This document shows, piece after piece, positions 7,749-18,300 of a stretch of DNA of 64,000 nt; the stretch's first letter is position 1, and the number at the start of each line of letters is the position of its first letter. The notes beneath the pieces were generated by a model. It saw nothing but the letters and a program-made list of their open reading frames with translations. It did not search any database and was not told the origin of the DNA. The stretch covers positions 1 to 64,000 of the forward strand of contig JBGCFI010000026.1 in assembly GCA_045106855.1 (NCBI GenBank), written 5' to 3'. The translations under genes were made by a program, and so were the position numbers. The stretch is from Granulosicoccus sp045106855 (lineage in GTDB: Bacteria > Pseudomonadota > Gammaproteobacteria > Granulosicoccales > Granulosicoccaceae).

Positions 7749-10700
7749 GTGTACACCAGAAAACGCCCCCGTGCTGTTCCGCGGCCAGTCCTTATAGAAA
7801 ATCCGAAACCGCGATTTTCATACTTAAGGTATCTGTGCCTTACTGTGGCATTGTTGTTCAGCCTGTGCGCTACAGCCGCTGACGATGTCTTCCTATACTC
7901 GTCAACCTCGCAGATACGGGGTATCAATCTGGATCTGGGTACTGAGAATCTACTCACCACGACGCCAGCATCCAACAGTATCAACGCCCTGGCGACCAAC
8001 TCGGATGATGGGCTGGTCTACTACGGCGATGGCTCCGAAGTATTTTACTGGGACATCAACTTAGGTTCAGGCGCAGCAGCGCACTTCAGTCTCAATGATT
8101 TCGCCAGCGGAACCATTCAGGCGCCCATCACTAACCTGCAAAGTGGTTCAGGATCGTATCTGAACGGTGTCTATTACGTAGGCTCAGAGGCCGCCGGTGG
8201 TGATGTTGACGATATCTACGCCATTACGCTATCCGCCAATGGTCGAACCGTGGTGTCGGTTCAGGCGCTTGGGTTGTTGAGCGCCTGTAATTGCACCGCG
8301 GACGAAATTGGTGGGTTTGGCGACATCGCCGCGGTCCAGGAAGGGACGGATACCGTGCTCTATGCCATCTCTGCCAGTGGCAGTGACAACACAAAGACAG
8401 GACGCTGGCGCTTTAATCTCACCACCGACACCTACACTCACCTGGCAACGGGTAGCAATGGCCAGTTAAGCAACAGCATCTCCGGCCAGCTGTATACCAA
8501 CGTGGGTCAGCAGATTCGTACTCTGGACAAAACCACAGGTGCCTTGGGTACGACAACGCTTTTTACAACAGCCGCTGAAATCTATGACCTGACCAGCGGA
8601 TTCAGCCTCGACTTTGGTGATGCGCCTGCCACGTACGGCGCCGCCATGCACCGAATTCCTGCGCAAGTCAGCTCGACCACTTTTTTAGGTGCGCTACCCC
8701 CGGATAACGAGGCGGGTACACTGGATTCCGCCTCCGGCAGTGTAAACGGTCTCGGAGACGATCAGTCCGGTACCGATGACGAGGATGCTGTTACCTCACT
8801 TAATCCCCTGAGTACGGCTGAGTCGACTTACGCGTTTGCCGTTTCTTGTACAGCCGGTGCTTTTGTCTCTGCCTGGATTGATTTCAACTTAAATGGCAGT
8901 TTCGATGCTGGTGAGCGCAACAACAATGCGCCACTAACCTGCACGGGCTCCTCGATAACGCTCGCCTGGACAGGCTTGTCCAGCAGCGTGGCAGGAGCCA
9001 GTTATGCACGTATTCGCGTGGCAGATTCTGCAACCGATATCGCCCAGCCCACTGGCATCAGTAGCACAGGCGAAGTCGAGGACTACAGCTTGACGATACT
9101 TGATCCATCGACGGCAGGCAGCTGCCCCTCGGGCCAAGTGGCGACTATTTTCACAGCCTCCGATGTGCCTAAATTCATTTCCCCCTCAGGCACCTCCTCG
9201 GCCAGCTCTACCTTAACCGTTCCTGCCACTGGCAACGTTCTGGATCTTAACGTGATCAATGTTGTGGGTACGCATACCTACATGAGTGACTTGACCTTTT
9301 CCCTGATTCGCGGTGGTTCAAGTGTTGCCCTGTTTGGCCCTTCCTGTGGCAACAACGACGACTTCGATTTCGGTTTTGATGACGAGTCAAGCAACGCGCT
9401 GGTATGCCCGCCTGTTAATGGAAACAACCTGAATCCAACCGGTTCACTGTCAGACTTTGAAGGTGTTCCCGCTACCGGAGACTGGACACTGGATATTCAG
9501 GATGGCGCGAACCAGGATGGTGGCGAATTGCAAGGCTGGGCGCTGGAGATCTGCACGCTGGCAGGCCCCCCGGAAACCTCTGACATTCGTCTTGGCAAGG
9601 TCGCCGTAGTGGAAGATAACCGCGTCACGTTTACTTTTCGTGCACTCAACACCGGCACCACCTCATTATCCAATATCAGCATAACGGACAATCTGGATGA
9701 TGCTTTCGGAGCTGGCGCCTACACCCTTATCGGGGCGCCACAAATTCTCAGTCCGGCTAGCGGATTTACTGCAAACGCAAGCTATACCGGTAACGGATCC
9801 GGCACAGAACTTATCAGTAACTCAGGCACTCTGGCGGCGGGTGAAGAACTGCTTGTTCGACTCAGCGTACAAGTGGATGTGTTGACCAACGGAACAAGCG
9901 TCTCTGCTTTTACCAACCAGGCAAATACCAACGCTATCAGTTCAAGCAGTGGCTTTGTGGAAGATCTCTCCGCACCTTCGCTGGATTTGACTGTGGATAC
10001 GGATGCGTCGACACCGATCTCCATCCGCAATGGCTTGAGTTTGTCCGGGCGAGTCTTTATCGATAGCTCGGCAACATCGGCCAATGTCCACGATGGTGTT
10101 ATTCAAACCGGTGAAGCCGGTGTGGGCAATCGTCTGGTATCGGTATATAACGAAAGCAACGGGCAATTAGTAGACTCAACACTGACCGATGGTAACGGCG
10201 ATTGGCAATTCTCACTAGATGGCTCGCTTGAGGGGACACCCTTGCAAATACAAGTTCAGCCATCTACCGACACACCCTTTATCAGTGAATCGGCAACCTA
10301 TAGCATCGGTTCAGTGACTGACGGCCTGGTGCGCGTCATACCCAGCGCTGCATCACCACAAACCGGCATTAATGTCGGTGTTGTATCTCGCCCTACTCTG
10401 CTACTGGACAATACCCAAGCCGTTCTACCCAATACCAGTGTACGGCACCCTCACCGCTATGTGGCAAGCTCTGCCGGTACATTGGCCTTAGGCCTGAGCA
10501 CCGCGACTAACCCGGCATCACCCGCCTGGCCGGAACGCCTGATGCTGGACCAGAACTGTAATGGCATCATTGATACCTCAGACGCAGGAGCGCCTGCAAC
10601 CATCAATGTGACATTCGATGAGACAGTCTGTCTGATCGTGGATGTGTTCGTTCCGGCAAATTCCCCGGTCGGTGCCAGCCATACGGCGACATTGACAACC

Positions 10701-11117
10701 ACGTTGACACTCGATGATCCGGCGGCTACCGGACATGCCGTTCAGTTCCAGAACATCAACACCGACACCATCAACGTCAATTCCATGGGTAGTGGTCGTC
10801 TGGTGCTGAAAAAGACAGTACGCAATGTCACGCTTGGCGGAGTGGCCGGCGAGAACAATACCGGCCTTCCCGGTCATGTACTGGAGTACACGATAAACTA
10901 TGAGAATGAAGGTCTGGGGCCAATCAGCCAGCTGGTCATCAACGATGCGGCTCCCGCATTCACGCAAGTACAAGGCGCATCCGTACTTTGTGGAACAACG
11001 CCTGTAGGCATGGGCTGCACCCCCGGTGTGGCATCAGCGTTGGTGCAATGGGACTTTACCGGCGCCCTGGCAGCCGGTGCATCCGGCAACGTAAGTTATC
11101 GGGTCACCATAGACTGA
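7749..11117 (+). CDS. Large secreted surface protein: propeller-like, GEVED, P-domain, SdrD-B and DUF11 modules
   Basis: A 1,122-residue secreted protein. A basic N-region and hydrophobic stretch end near ATAADD (residue 44). Residues 45-285 repeat short beta segments and look like a propeller. A GEVED domain spans about 360-450 (signature GEVEDYSL at 441). A proprotein-convertase-type P domain spans about 465-603 (FEGVPATGDWTLDIQD). A DUF11 module covers about 610-740, an SdrD-B/Cna-B-like module about 765-880, and a final DUF11 module about 1015-1122 with a Cys pair. It ends SYRVTID and has no LPXTG, PEP-CTERM or transmembrane anchor. The start is GTG without a clear ribosome site; no ATG occurs before the signal peptide. 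It opens the surface locus and is probably an adhesin or matrix protein. Confidence 0.85.
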   Translation: MYTRKRPRAVPRPVLIENPKPRFSYLRYLCLTVALLFSLCATAADDVFLYSSTSQIRGINLDLGTENLLTTTPASNSINALATNSDDGLVYYGDGSEVFYWDINLGSGAAAHFSLNDFASGTIQAPITNLQSGSGSYLNGVYYVGSEAAGGDVDDIYAITLSANGRTVVSVQALGLLSACNCTADEIGGFGDIAAVQEGTDTVLYAISASGSDNTKTGRWRFNLTTDTYTHLATGSNGQLSNSISGQLYTNVGQQIRTLDKTTGALGTTTLFTTAAEIYDLTSGFSLDFGDAPATYGAAMHRIPAQVSSTTFLGALPPDNEAGTLDSASGSVNGLGDDQSGTDDEDAVTSLNPLSTAESTYAFAVSCTAGAFVSAWIDFNLNGSFDAGERNNNAPLTCTGSSITLAWTGLSSSVAGASYARIRVADSATDIAQPTGISSTGEVEDYSLTILDPSTAGSCPSGQVATIFTASDVPKFISPSGTSSASSTLTVPATGNVLDLNVINVVGTHTYMSDLTFSLIRGGSSVALFGPSCGNNDDFDFGFDDESSNALVCPPVNGNNLNPTGSLSDFEGVPATGDWTLDIQDGANQDGGELQGWALEICTLAGPPETSDIRLGKVAVVEDNRVTFTFRALNTGTTSLSNISITDNLDDAFGAGAYTLIGAPQILSPASGFTANASYTGNGSGTELISNSGTLAAGEELLVRLSVQVDVLTNGTSVSAFTNQANTNAISSSSGFVEDLSAPSLDLTVDTDASTPISIRNGLSLSGRVFIDSSATSANVHDGVIQTGEAGVGNRLVSVYNESNGQLVDSTLTDGNGDWQFSLDGSLEGTPLQIQVQPSTDTPFISESATYSIGSVTDGLVRVIPSAASPQTGINVGVVSRPTLLLDNTQAVLPNTSVRHPHRYVASSAGTLALGLSTATNPASPAWPERLMLDQNCNGIIDTSDAGAPATINVTFDETVCLIVDVFVPANSPVGASHTATLTTTLTLDDPAATGHAVQFQNINTDTINVNSMGSGRLVLKKTVRNVTLGGVAGENNTGLPGHVLEYTINYENEGLGPISQLVINDAAPAFTQVQGASVLCGTTPVGMGCTPGVASALVQWDFTGALAAGASGNVSYRVTID

Positions 11118-11199
11118 TAGCTTGTAAGGCGCGCTAAGCCGCCAGCAATAAGAAGTCGTACTGACATCGCGCTGGCCGCACATCACAGTACACTAACTG

Positions 11200-11217
11200 C
11201 ACTGCGACTTCGCAGTG
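11200..11217. other. Small perfect hairpin
   Basis: CACTGCGA, two bases, TCGCAGTG: eight paired bases with almost no loop. No T tract follows, so it is not a standard terminator. It lies about 80 bases after the end of the 1,122-residue protein gene. Confidence 0.4.
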
Positions 11218-11509
11218 ACAGAGCAGGGACAGAACGCCGACATGCCTTGTTATATACCTGATATCCCTGACTTTATCTTTGACGCTTAGTTCGTCACATC
11301 AACGTGTGCACAGAAGGGTCTGGCATATCCGCTGACTTCACAGGGGTTGATGGGAACATTGTCAACAAACGTTAAATAACTTGTGCATTTTGATACATAC
11401 GTCGGTATTCGCTCGTCGTTAATTATTTGTTTTGAGTATTGTCGCAAGTTTTTCAAATCGGATTCTTTCCAACTTGTTGATATTAGGCCCGCTCTCTGCA
11501 ATACGCCAA

Positions 11510-11520
11510 GTAACGGTTAC
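11510..11520. promoter_or_regulatory. Palindrome GTAACGGTTAC, second copy
   Basis: Identical to the palindrome at 7702-7712 and again followed by TT. It ends exactly 36 bases before the ATG at 11557. A related half (TGGTTACCA, 12052-12060) precedes the next gene at a different distance. Confidence 0.5.
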
Positions 11521-11556
11521 TTCCCGTTTCACTGACGTTTGCAAAAGAGAACAAAC

Positions 11557-12051
11557 ATGCGACTTTCTTCCGTTGTATTCCTAGTTACCCTAACCGCCAG
11601 TCTCGCCTTGGCTGGCTTTGCGTTCGCAAAGGGCCCGGTTAAAGGCGAGGTCCAGGCTTTCATCGTGTCAGTAAACGATGATGGATCAGAAGTTGTCAGA
11701 ACCGCTGATGAAGCGGTACCTGGCGAAGTCATGGAATTTCAGATCATCTTTACCAACGAAGGGGATCAGAGCGTGACTGGCATTCAGGTTGTCGATTCTA
11801 TTCCTGAAAACACTCGCTTCATAAGCGATTCCCACGATAGCGATGTTCAGGCCTCTTTCGACGTCAGCATCGACGGTGGCAAAAGCTATGAAACGGTACC
11901 CGTACTGCGTATCGAAACACAGCCGGATGGCACACAGCTCGAAGTGGAGATTCCCGCCGAGCAATACACCCATGTGCGCTGGCGCGCCAGCGAGCCGTTG
12001 GAATCTGATGGCGGTCAACACCGTTTCAGCTATCGCGTTTCAATCGACTAA
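11557..12051 (+). CDS. Small secreted single-DUF11-domain protein
   Basis: The 164-residue product has a classic signal peptide ending AFA-KGP near residue 22 and one DUF11-like beta domain: GEVMEFQIIFTNEG, then SVTGIQVVDSIPENTRFI, the usual DUF11 core strands. It ends HRFSYRVSID, the same kind of final strand as the three large secreted proteins of this locus, but it lacks their Cys pair. The ATG at 11557 has AAGAGA seven bases upstream; a TTG at 11539 is unlikely. Being a single module it could be a building block, cap or accessory of the larger proteins; this is inference. DUF11 proteins are typically extracellular, with no enzymatic role known to me. Confidence 0.82.
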   Translation: MRLSSVVFLVTLTASLALAGFAFAKGPVKGEVQAFIVSVNDDGSEVVRTADEAVPGEVMEFQIIFTNEGDQSVTGIQVVDSIPENTRFISDSHDSDVQASFDVSIDGGKSYETVPVLRIETQPDGTQLEVEIPAEQYTHVRWRASEPLESDGGQHRFSYRVSID

Positions 12052-12133
12052 TGGTTACCAAACTCCTTCTGACAGTTAGCTGCCCGTCAGGGCCAGTCCT
12101 GTCGTTCCAGACTACTTCTCAGGAAAAATCACA

Positions 12134-15100
12134 ATGATGTGGAAAAGATTTCCGCGCAGTCCAGTGGCAAAGGCCATTGCGTTGAGCGCTCTCGCAAGTG
12201 TTGCCAGCACATTCGTGTCGACAGCCTATGCGGCAACACCAGCAGGTACGCAGATACGTAACCTGGCAACGGTAACCTATGAGGATGCCGCAGGTAATAC
12301 CTACTCCGCCAACTCAGCTGAAGCGGTTGTTACCGTGGCTCAGGTTTATTCGGCAACTCTGGGTGTTGATGTCAATGTCAACGCTGTTGCCAATCAGATT
12401 GTCTATCTACCTTATATACTAACCAATACCGGTAACGGTACTGACACGTTTGATCTGACAGCGGTTAATGGTATTACCGGTGGGGACTCCATCGATTCTG
12501 CCAGTATCACGATTTATCACGATCAGAATGGCGATGGCCAACCTACAGGCAGTGAACCTGTCGTCAGTAGTCTGAGCTTACCGGCAAATGTAAACAACTC
12601 AGCCAACCTGGTCGTTGCGGTCGTAGTACCCAATACCGCAACTGATGCTCAGACTCTAGGGGTGACGCTCACCGCTAGAGCCCAGGAAGGAACAGGCTCC
12701 GGCGTCGTCGGAAGTGTCGATGACTTAAGCGCAACACAAGGCCTTGACGGACTTAACGATACCAACGAATCATTGATCACCGTGACAGGTGATGCAGTGC
12801 TTGTGACCAACAAGACTTTCTCACATGACGCGGCCAACAATCGCATCACCTATACCGTAGAAGTCAGAAACAACGGTAACAGACCGGCAAATGATGTCGT
12901 GCTCTTTGATGGTCTGCCAGCCAATACAACGTATGTCAGCCATTCCTTGACCGGACTTCTGGCATCCAACGGCGATACTGTTCTGGACCCTCGCGCAGAG
13001 CTTGGTGATGGAGGCCTGAGTGAAACCGTATTGGGTATTGACTTGAACGCCGATGGTGACTTGACCGATACCAACGAAACAACGCTCGGGCTTGACTTGA
13101 ATACCGACGGCAACACCACCAGTGGTGCAGTTGAAGGTATTTACGCAGTAGATAACGAACTGCCTGTTAACACCACGGTGTCATTGAGTTTCACGGTTCA
13201 ATACGATCCTAATGTATTAGGTGGTGGCTATGTCATCGAAAACACCGGTTATGCATCGGGTGATACCAATGAAGATAGTACGCCTGACTCACTGGTGCCC
13301 TCTAACACCACACAGACTACGATCAACTCAACGTATGGTGTAACTATCACTGACAGTGGCATCAACGCCAGCCCTGGTGTCAATGATGGTGGCGATGATG
13401 ATGGTGACGGCGCGGCCAATGATCAATTTGTTGATGAGGTTGCAGCAGGTGCCGAAGTTATATTCACCAACGTCATTACCAACACCGGTAATACCGACGA
13501 TATCTTCGAACTCACCGTAGACTCGGGCAACTTCCCTAGCGGCACTACGTTTACCTTGTTTGATGCGTCCGGATCAGTATTGCTGGGTAACGCTAATGCT
13601 TCTGGTACCGATAGTGGCGTCATGGCAGCGAATGAAGTAAGAACGATTATCGTAAAAGCCTTGTTACCCGCTGGTGCGTCAGGTGACGCACCATTACCGG
13701 ATACCGAATATCAGGCAACAGTGACAGCAACATCAGCAGCCAGTCCTTCAGTCAGTGCCACTGTCGACAACAGTCTGGGTACTATTATTGCCGCCAGTGC
13801 CGATATCCATGGCACCGATAACGGAACCGTGGGTGCTAATGAAGATCCGCTTGCCGGTACACCTTACGGTGTGATAACGACCGTTTCAGGTGCGTTGGGC
13901 ACAACCGTTAACATACCGCTCTATATTGATAACGAAAGCGGTAGTGGTAGTGCTTTTCAATTGGCAGCCGGTAGTAGCTTTGACGGAACGACACTGGGTG
14001 CACTGCCACCGGGTTGGACTGTGGAGTTCTTTGATGTTGACATCAACGGTGATCCAACAGGGCCCGCTATTACCAGTACCGGCACGTCAGTACTGGCAGC
14101 CAACTCAGTAGACAACGAAATAGTGGCTCAGGTGTTCATTCCAAACAATGCAGCACTGGCAGTTGCCGATGTCGCTTATGACACTAACGGCGATGGTTCG
14201 ATCGATGCCGATGATGATACCGATGGAAACTCGGATGGCGATGGTGATTATCCGATCTTTTTCCAGATTACCTCATCCTCTACCGGTGCGACAGATATCA
14301 TACTTGATGCTGTTGATGTGGATGCCCAACGCGCCGTTGCCTTGGTCACTAACAGCACCGGCCAGATTGAGCAAGGTGGTCGACAGGACTATACACATAC
14401 CTTGAGTAATACCGGAAACATCTCTGAAGTACTTGAACTTGAGAGTGCCAATAGTCAGCCAGGATGGACAAACTCTGTCAGCATCGATACCGATGGCGAT
14501 GGCATAGGCGACACCAATCTGGCCAGCCTCACACCGGGCACTATCTCGGTACAACAGGCTGACACCACGGTGATAAGTGTCGTCGTGACCGACGCGGATA
14601 CTGACGGTAACCCAGAGCTCGCAGTACAGCCTGGATACAGTATTCCATTGTTCGCTTCAGTGTTTGCACCGAACAATGCGCCGTTGAATAGTGTGGATGT
14701 ATTGACAATTTCAGCAACCAATACTGACGCTGACGTTAATGCACCGGATGCTTCTGTCACCGACCAGACCAGCCTGATCAATGGTCAGGTGGATATCGTC
14801 AAGACAGTTGCGGTTGATACTGATTGTGACGGTACAGCGGACTCAGCGTTTCTGCAAACGCAGAGCACAACCGTAGAACCGACTCAATGTGCCATCTGGC
14901 AAATCAGGGTTGAAAACACGGGCTCTGCCGATGCGTATGAAGTCGTTATCTCAGATGAGGTTACCGACTACAGTACCTATCAGACTGGCTCACTCAGATA
15001 TTGTGTGACCAACGGCTGCACACCTGCAACGGTCACTGATGCTGTGGATGCGGGTGATGCTGGTGCCTTGATTGGTAACAACGTGTTCTTCTATGTGGGC

Positions 15101-15187
15101 ACAGGCGCTGATCCACTGACCGCTACCGGCGGCACTCTGATCCCAGGACAGAGCGCGACAGCCCAGTTCAGAGTGCAGGTCGACTAG
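12134..15187 (+). CDS. Large secreted DUF11 / calcium-motif surface protein
   Basis: A 1,017-residue secreted protein. The signal peptide ends AYA-ATPAG (residue 33). The mature N-terminus begins with a module (TPAGTQIRN, YEDAAGNTY) shared with two other proteins of the locus. Several DUF11-like beta domains follow. Asp-rich loops of the form DxNxDG (for example DQNGDGQPTG near 130, DTNGDGSID near 683, DTDGDGIGD near 785) look like calcium sites of the type-3-repeat kind. The last about 130 residues (from VDIVKTVAVD) are a DUF11 module with cysteines at DCDG, QCAIW and RYCVTNGC, ending FRVQVD. AGGA lies nine bases before the ATG. No membrane anchor is seen. Confidence 0.85.
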   Translation: MMWKRFPRSPVAKAIALSALASVASTFVSTAYAATPAGTQIRNLATVTYEDAAGNTYSANSAEAVVTVAQVYSATLGVDVNVNAVANQIVYLPYILTNTGNGTDTFDLTAVNGITGGDSIDSASITIYHDQNGDGQPTGSEPVVSSLSLPANVNNSANLVVAVVVPNTATDAQTLGVTLTARAQEGTGSGVVGSVDDLSATQGLDGLNDTNESLITVTGDAVLVTNKTFSHDAANNRITYTVEVRNNGNRPANDVVLFDGLPANTTYVSHSLTGLLASNGDTVLDPRAELGDGGLSETVLGIDLNADGDLTDTNETTLGLDLNTDGNTTSGAVEGIYAVDNELPVNTTVSLSFTVQYDPNVLGGGYVIENTGYASGDTNEDSTPDSLVPSNTTQTTINSTYGVTITDSGINASPGVNDGGDDDGDGAANDQFVDEVAAGAEVIFTNVITNTGNTDDIFELTVDSGNFPSGTTFTLFDASGSVLLGNANASGTDSGVMAANEVRTIIVKALLPAGASGDAPLPDTEYQATVTATSAASPSVSATVDNSLGTIIAASADIHGTDNGTVGANEDPLAGTPYGVITTVSGALGTTVNIPLYIDNESGSGSAFQLAAGSSFDGTTLGALPPGWTVEFFDVDINGDPTGPAITSTGTSVLAANSVDNEIVAQVFIPNNAALAVADVAYDTNGDGSIDADDDTDGNSDGDGDYPIFFQITSSSTGATDIILDAVDVDAQRAVALVTNSTGQIEQGGRQDYTHTLSNTGNISEVLELESANSQPGWTNSVSIDTDGDGIGDTNLASLTPGTISVQQADTTVISVVVTDADTDGNPELAVQPGYSIPLFASVFAPNNAPLNSVDVLTISATNTDADVNAPDASVTDQTSLINGQVDIVKTVAVDTDCDGTADSAFLQTQSTTVEPTQCAIWQIRVENTGSADAYEVVISDEVTDYSTYQTGSLRYCVTNGCTPATVTDAVDAGDAGALIGNNVFFYVGTGADPLTATGGTLIPGQSATAQFRVQVD

Positions 15188-15234
15188 GTCAGTAAAGGTC
15201 AACACTGGGCTGGACTATTCGTGAAAGGATGTGG

Positions 15235-15252
15235 CGGGGCAGATCTTCCCCG
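15235..15252 (+). terminator. Weak hairpin with short T run
   Basis: CGGGG, eight bases, CCCCG, then TTT. It lies about 50 bases after the stop of the 1,017-residue protein. The T run is only three bases, so it is a weak candidate terminator. Confidence 0.35.
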
Positions 15253-15297
15253 TTTCATGAATAAGAAAGCCTAGCGGCTGATTACCCCTATTACTCG

Positions 15298-15333
15298 AAC
15301 ATCCCGGTCGGCGCATAAGCGCTCCGGGGTGTT
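15298..15333 (+). other. Long stem-loop before the barrel gene
   Basis: AACATCCCGG at 15298-15307 pairs with CCGGGGTGTT at 15324-15333 (one G-T wobble). Inside, GCGC/GCGC closes an ATAA tetraloop, with a TCG/T internal loop. The structure is about 14 base pairs, ends 60 bases before the next start codon, and has no proper T tail. It could terminate, attenuate or stabilise the transcript. Confidence 0.55.
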
Positions 15334-15393
15334 TGCGTACGCCCACAAATCAGTTCAACCACTGCAAAACCTACGGATTATATCAATCCTCTC

Positions 15394-18300
15394 ATGCCAC
15401 TTCACGCGATCATGGTTGTACTGGCTACTCTGTCCTTATGGATGGCAGGGTCCAGTGCGCATGCACAGACGACAGCGGGAACCCGTATCGTCAATCAGGC
15501 ACAGATCAGCTATGTTGACAGCGTCACAGGTGATCTCATCCAGCTGAGCTCCAACCTGTCGACAATCAACGTTGGCGAGCCAACACCTAAAGAAGAACTA
15601 CCCGCACCCGCAACACCTGTCCCGATGACCGTGTTGCGAATCGAAAAGACAATCAGTGAAACCCTGATACAACCCGGTGATGTCGTCAATTATCACATCG
15701 TTGTACATAACGAAAGTGATGAAGCGATTGAAGATCTGAAGGTGGTAGATACACCACCTGAAGGATTTCGTTACGTCAGCGGTAGCGCCCTTATGGATTC
15801 GCTTGTTACGGACGATCCCGAGTATCAATTCGAAGGCGAGATACCTGAGCAGGAACTTAGCCTGCATTTTGATCTTGACTCACTAGCTTCTGGAGCCAGT
15901 CGTGAGTTGAGCTATCAGATGGAAGTCACGGCCGCCGCTGTCGACAGTGACGGCATCAATTCAGCTGCCGCTATTGCAGTCAGTAACGACGGGGCGGTAA
16001 TCGCCTCGCAAATCAGCCGCGTCGGTGTCGAGATCGTGCGCAATGGCACCTTGTCCAATGAGGCCATTCTATTCGGCAAGGTCTATGTTGATAGCAGCTG
16101 CGATGGCATACAGAATCACAGCGAGTGGCCCATCGCAGGCGTACGGCTCTTCTTGCAGGATGGCACTGTGGTATCCACCGATGAAGACGGACAATACAGT
16201 GTCTTTGGTCTCAAGGCCGGTCTGCATGTTATCAAGATCGACACGGAAACCCTACCCGAGGGATTGTTGCTCAAACCCCTGGACACTCGTCAGGCTGCCG
16301 ATCCGGAAAGCCGGTTTGTTGAGCTGTCTCAAGGTGATTTTCATCGAGCCGATTTCGCCACCAATTGCCCACAGAAAAATCCGGACGCCATGTTCGAGCA
16401 TCTGGCCGAACGCAGTCAATCCTTGCGTGGCGACTGGCTGTTAAGTACTGAAGAACGTAACGGCGCACCGATCCAGGCTATCGAGGAACTGTCGGGTATC
16501 GACAACCCGTTACGAACGACTATTGATCGCGGCACATCCAACTCAACGGACGCCGACGAACCTGTGTTGATGGGAGATGCCAAACTGCTTGTCAGCCAGA
16601 TAACCGAAAAACAGGCAGCCAAAGGTACGTGGTTGTGGCCGGTTGACGAATTCAGCACAGACGGTCGATTCATGGCGGTCGTTCGCGCAGGGCTTGAACC
16701 CAGACTCTTTGTCAACGATAGAGAGGTCTCCGGTGACCAGATTGGTGAGCGCCTTATCAATCGTCCGGAGAACGCCGAGATCATCGCCTGGTATGGCGTT
16801 CGTCTTGATCCGGGTATCAACACCGTCGATGTGCGAGCGCTGGATGCCTTTGGCAATGAGCGTGTGCTGGTTAGTGCCGATTTCAAGAGACCCGCTGCAG
16901 CGACGCGTCTGACGCTGCGAGCAAAACAGGTAACACTGCCCGCTGACGGAGGCCGGACAGCGGTACCTATCGACATTCTGATTACCGATGCGAATGGTTA
17001 CCCTGCCAGCGGTGTTTACTTTGTTACGCTGGATTCAAGTGAAGGTGATTTTCTGGAGCCCGATCTGCAACCGGACGAACCCGGCGTACAACGTCGCGTT
17101 GAAAACGGTATGGCTAAAGTGCATCTGCGCAGCTCCGATGTTACAGGCGAGCTTCGAGTTGTAGCGCGTAGCGCTACCCTGACCACTACCATGAATTTTT
17201 CCCAGGTTGCAGCCTCCCGTCCGTTGATTGGCGCAGGCCTTGTTGAGGTAGGCGGCAGTTGGGGAGAGGTAGAAAATCATGGCAATGCGGTCGGTGATAT
17301 TGAACAGGGATTTGATGTCGATGCACGCGTAGCCTTGTTCCTGAAAGGTCATATACGTCGCGACATGCAACTGACATTGGCATACGACTCTATGCCCGCC
17401 AGGGAAGAGATAAATGTGTTGCGTGATCCGGATACCGAGTCACGCTATGAGGTTCGAGGTGATGCCTCTCGTGCCAGAGTTGAGGCACAGAGTAGAAGCA
17501 AGCTTTATCTGAAACTTGAACGCGAACGGCACAGCGTACTTTGGGGAGACTACCTGACGGACGCTGAAGCAAACCCCATTGATCTGGCGCGGGTTCAGAA
17601 AACGCTAACGGGCGTCAATGGCGTCTACGACAACGGCAAGACACGTATCAACGTTTTTGCAGCAGAGCAGTCTGATGCACGCGCCAGTGAAGAGATACGT
17701 GGTAACGGGACAGCCATGTTGTTCACATTGAGTGGCGCCCCCATCATCACTAACAGTGAAGTAATAGAACGCATCGTTCGTTCACGCGACAACCCCGGTC
17801 TGGTGCTTTCATCCCAGACACTCATGCGAAACTCCGACTACTTCGTCAATCCGACAACCGGTTTGTTGAGTTTTTCAGACACGGTCCCCAGTGTCGATGA
17901 AGAGCTTAACCCGGTGTTTTTACGCATCAGTTATGACCAGGCGGGGGAGCTGGCTACTCACATCATTTCAGGTCTACGGGTAAACCACCAGATCAATGAT
18001 TCCATTCATGTGGGCGCAAGCATTACTGATGACCGAAACCCGACGACTGGTTTCCGGATCGCAGGCCTACACGCAAACTTCCAACCCACAGCCGATACAA
18101 GCATCAGCATCGCTACCGCCATACAGGACTATATCGGCCCACAAGAGAGTGGAAACGCTCAGCGTTTTCAACTTGAACATCGCTGGCGCAATCGACCTGA
18201 ACGTCAAACCCGATTCGTTTGGGCGCAGGCTGATTCCAACTTTACCAATGCCGGTTCCGGTATTTCGGCTGGTCGAAAAGAGTGGCGTCTAACCCATACT

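Larger units (their letters stand above)
11118..11556. other. Intergenic leader with one hairpin and one palindrome
   Basis: No gene is supported in these 439 bases. They hold a short hairpin at 11200-11217 and the GTAACGGTTAC palindrome at 11510-11520. TTGATA near 11475, 17 bases and AATACG form a weak promoter-like pair just before the palindrome. I found no riboswitch that I recognise. Confidence 0.5.
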
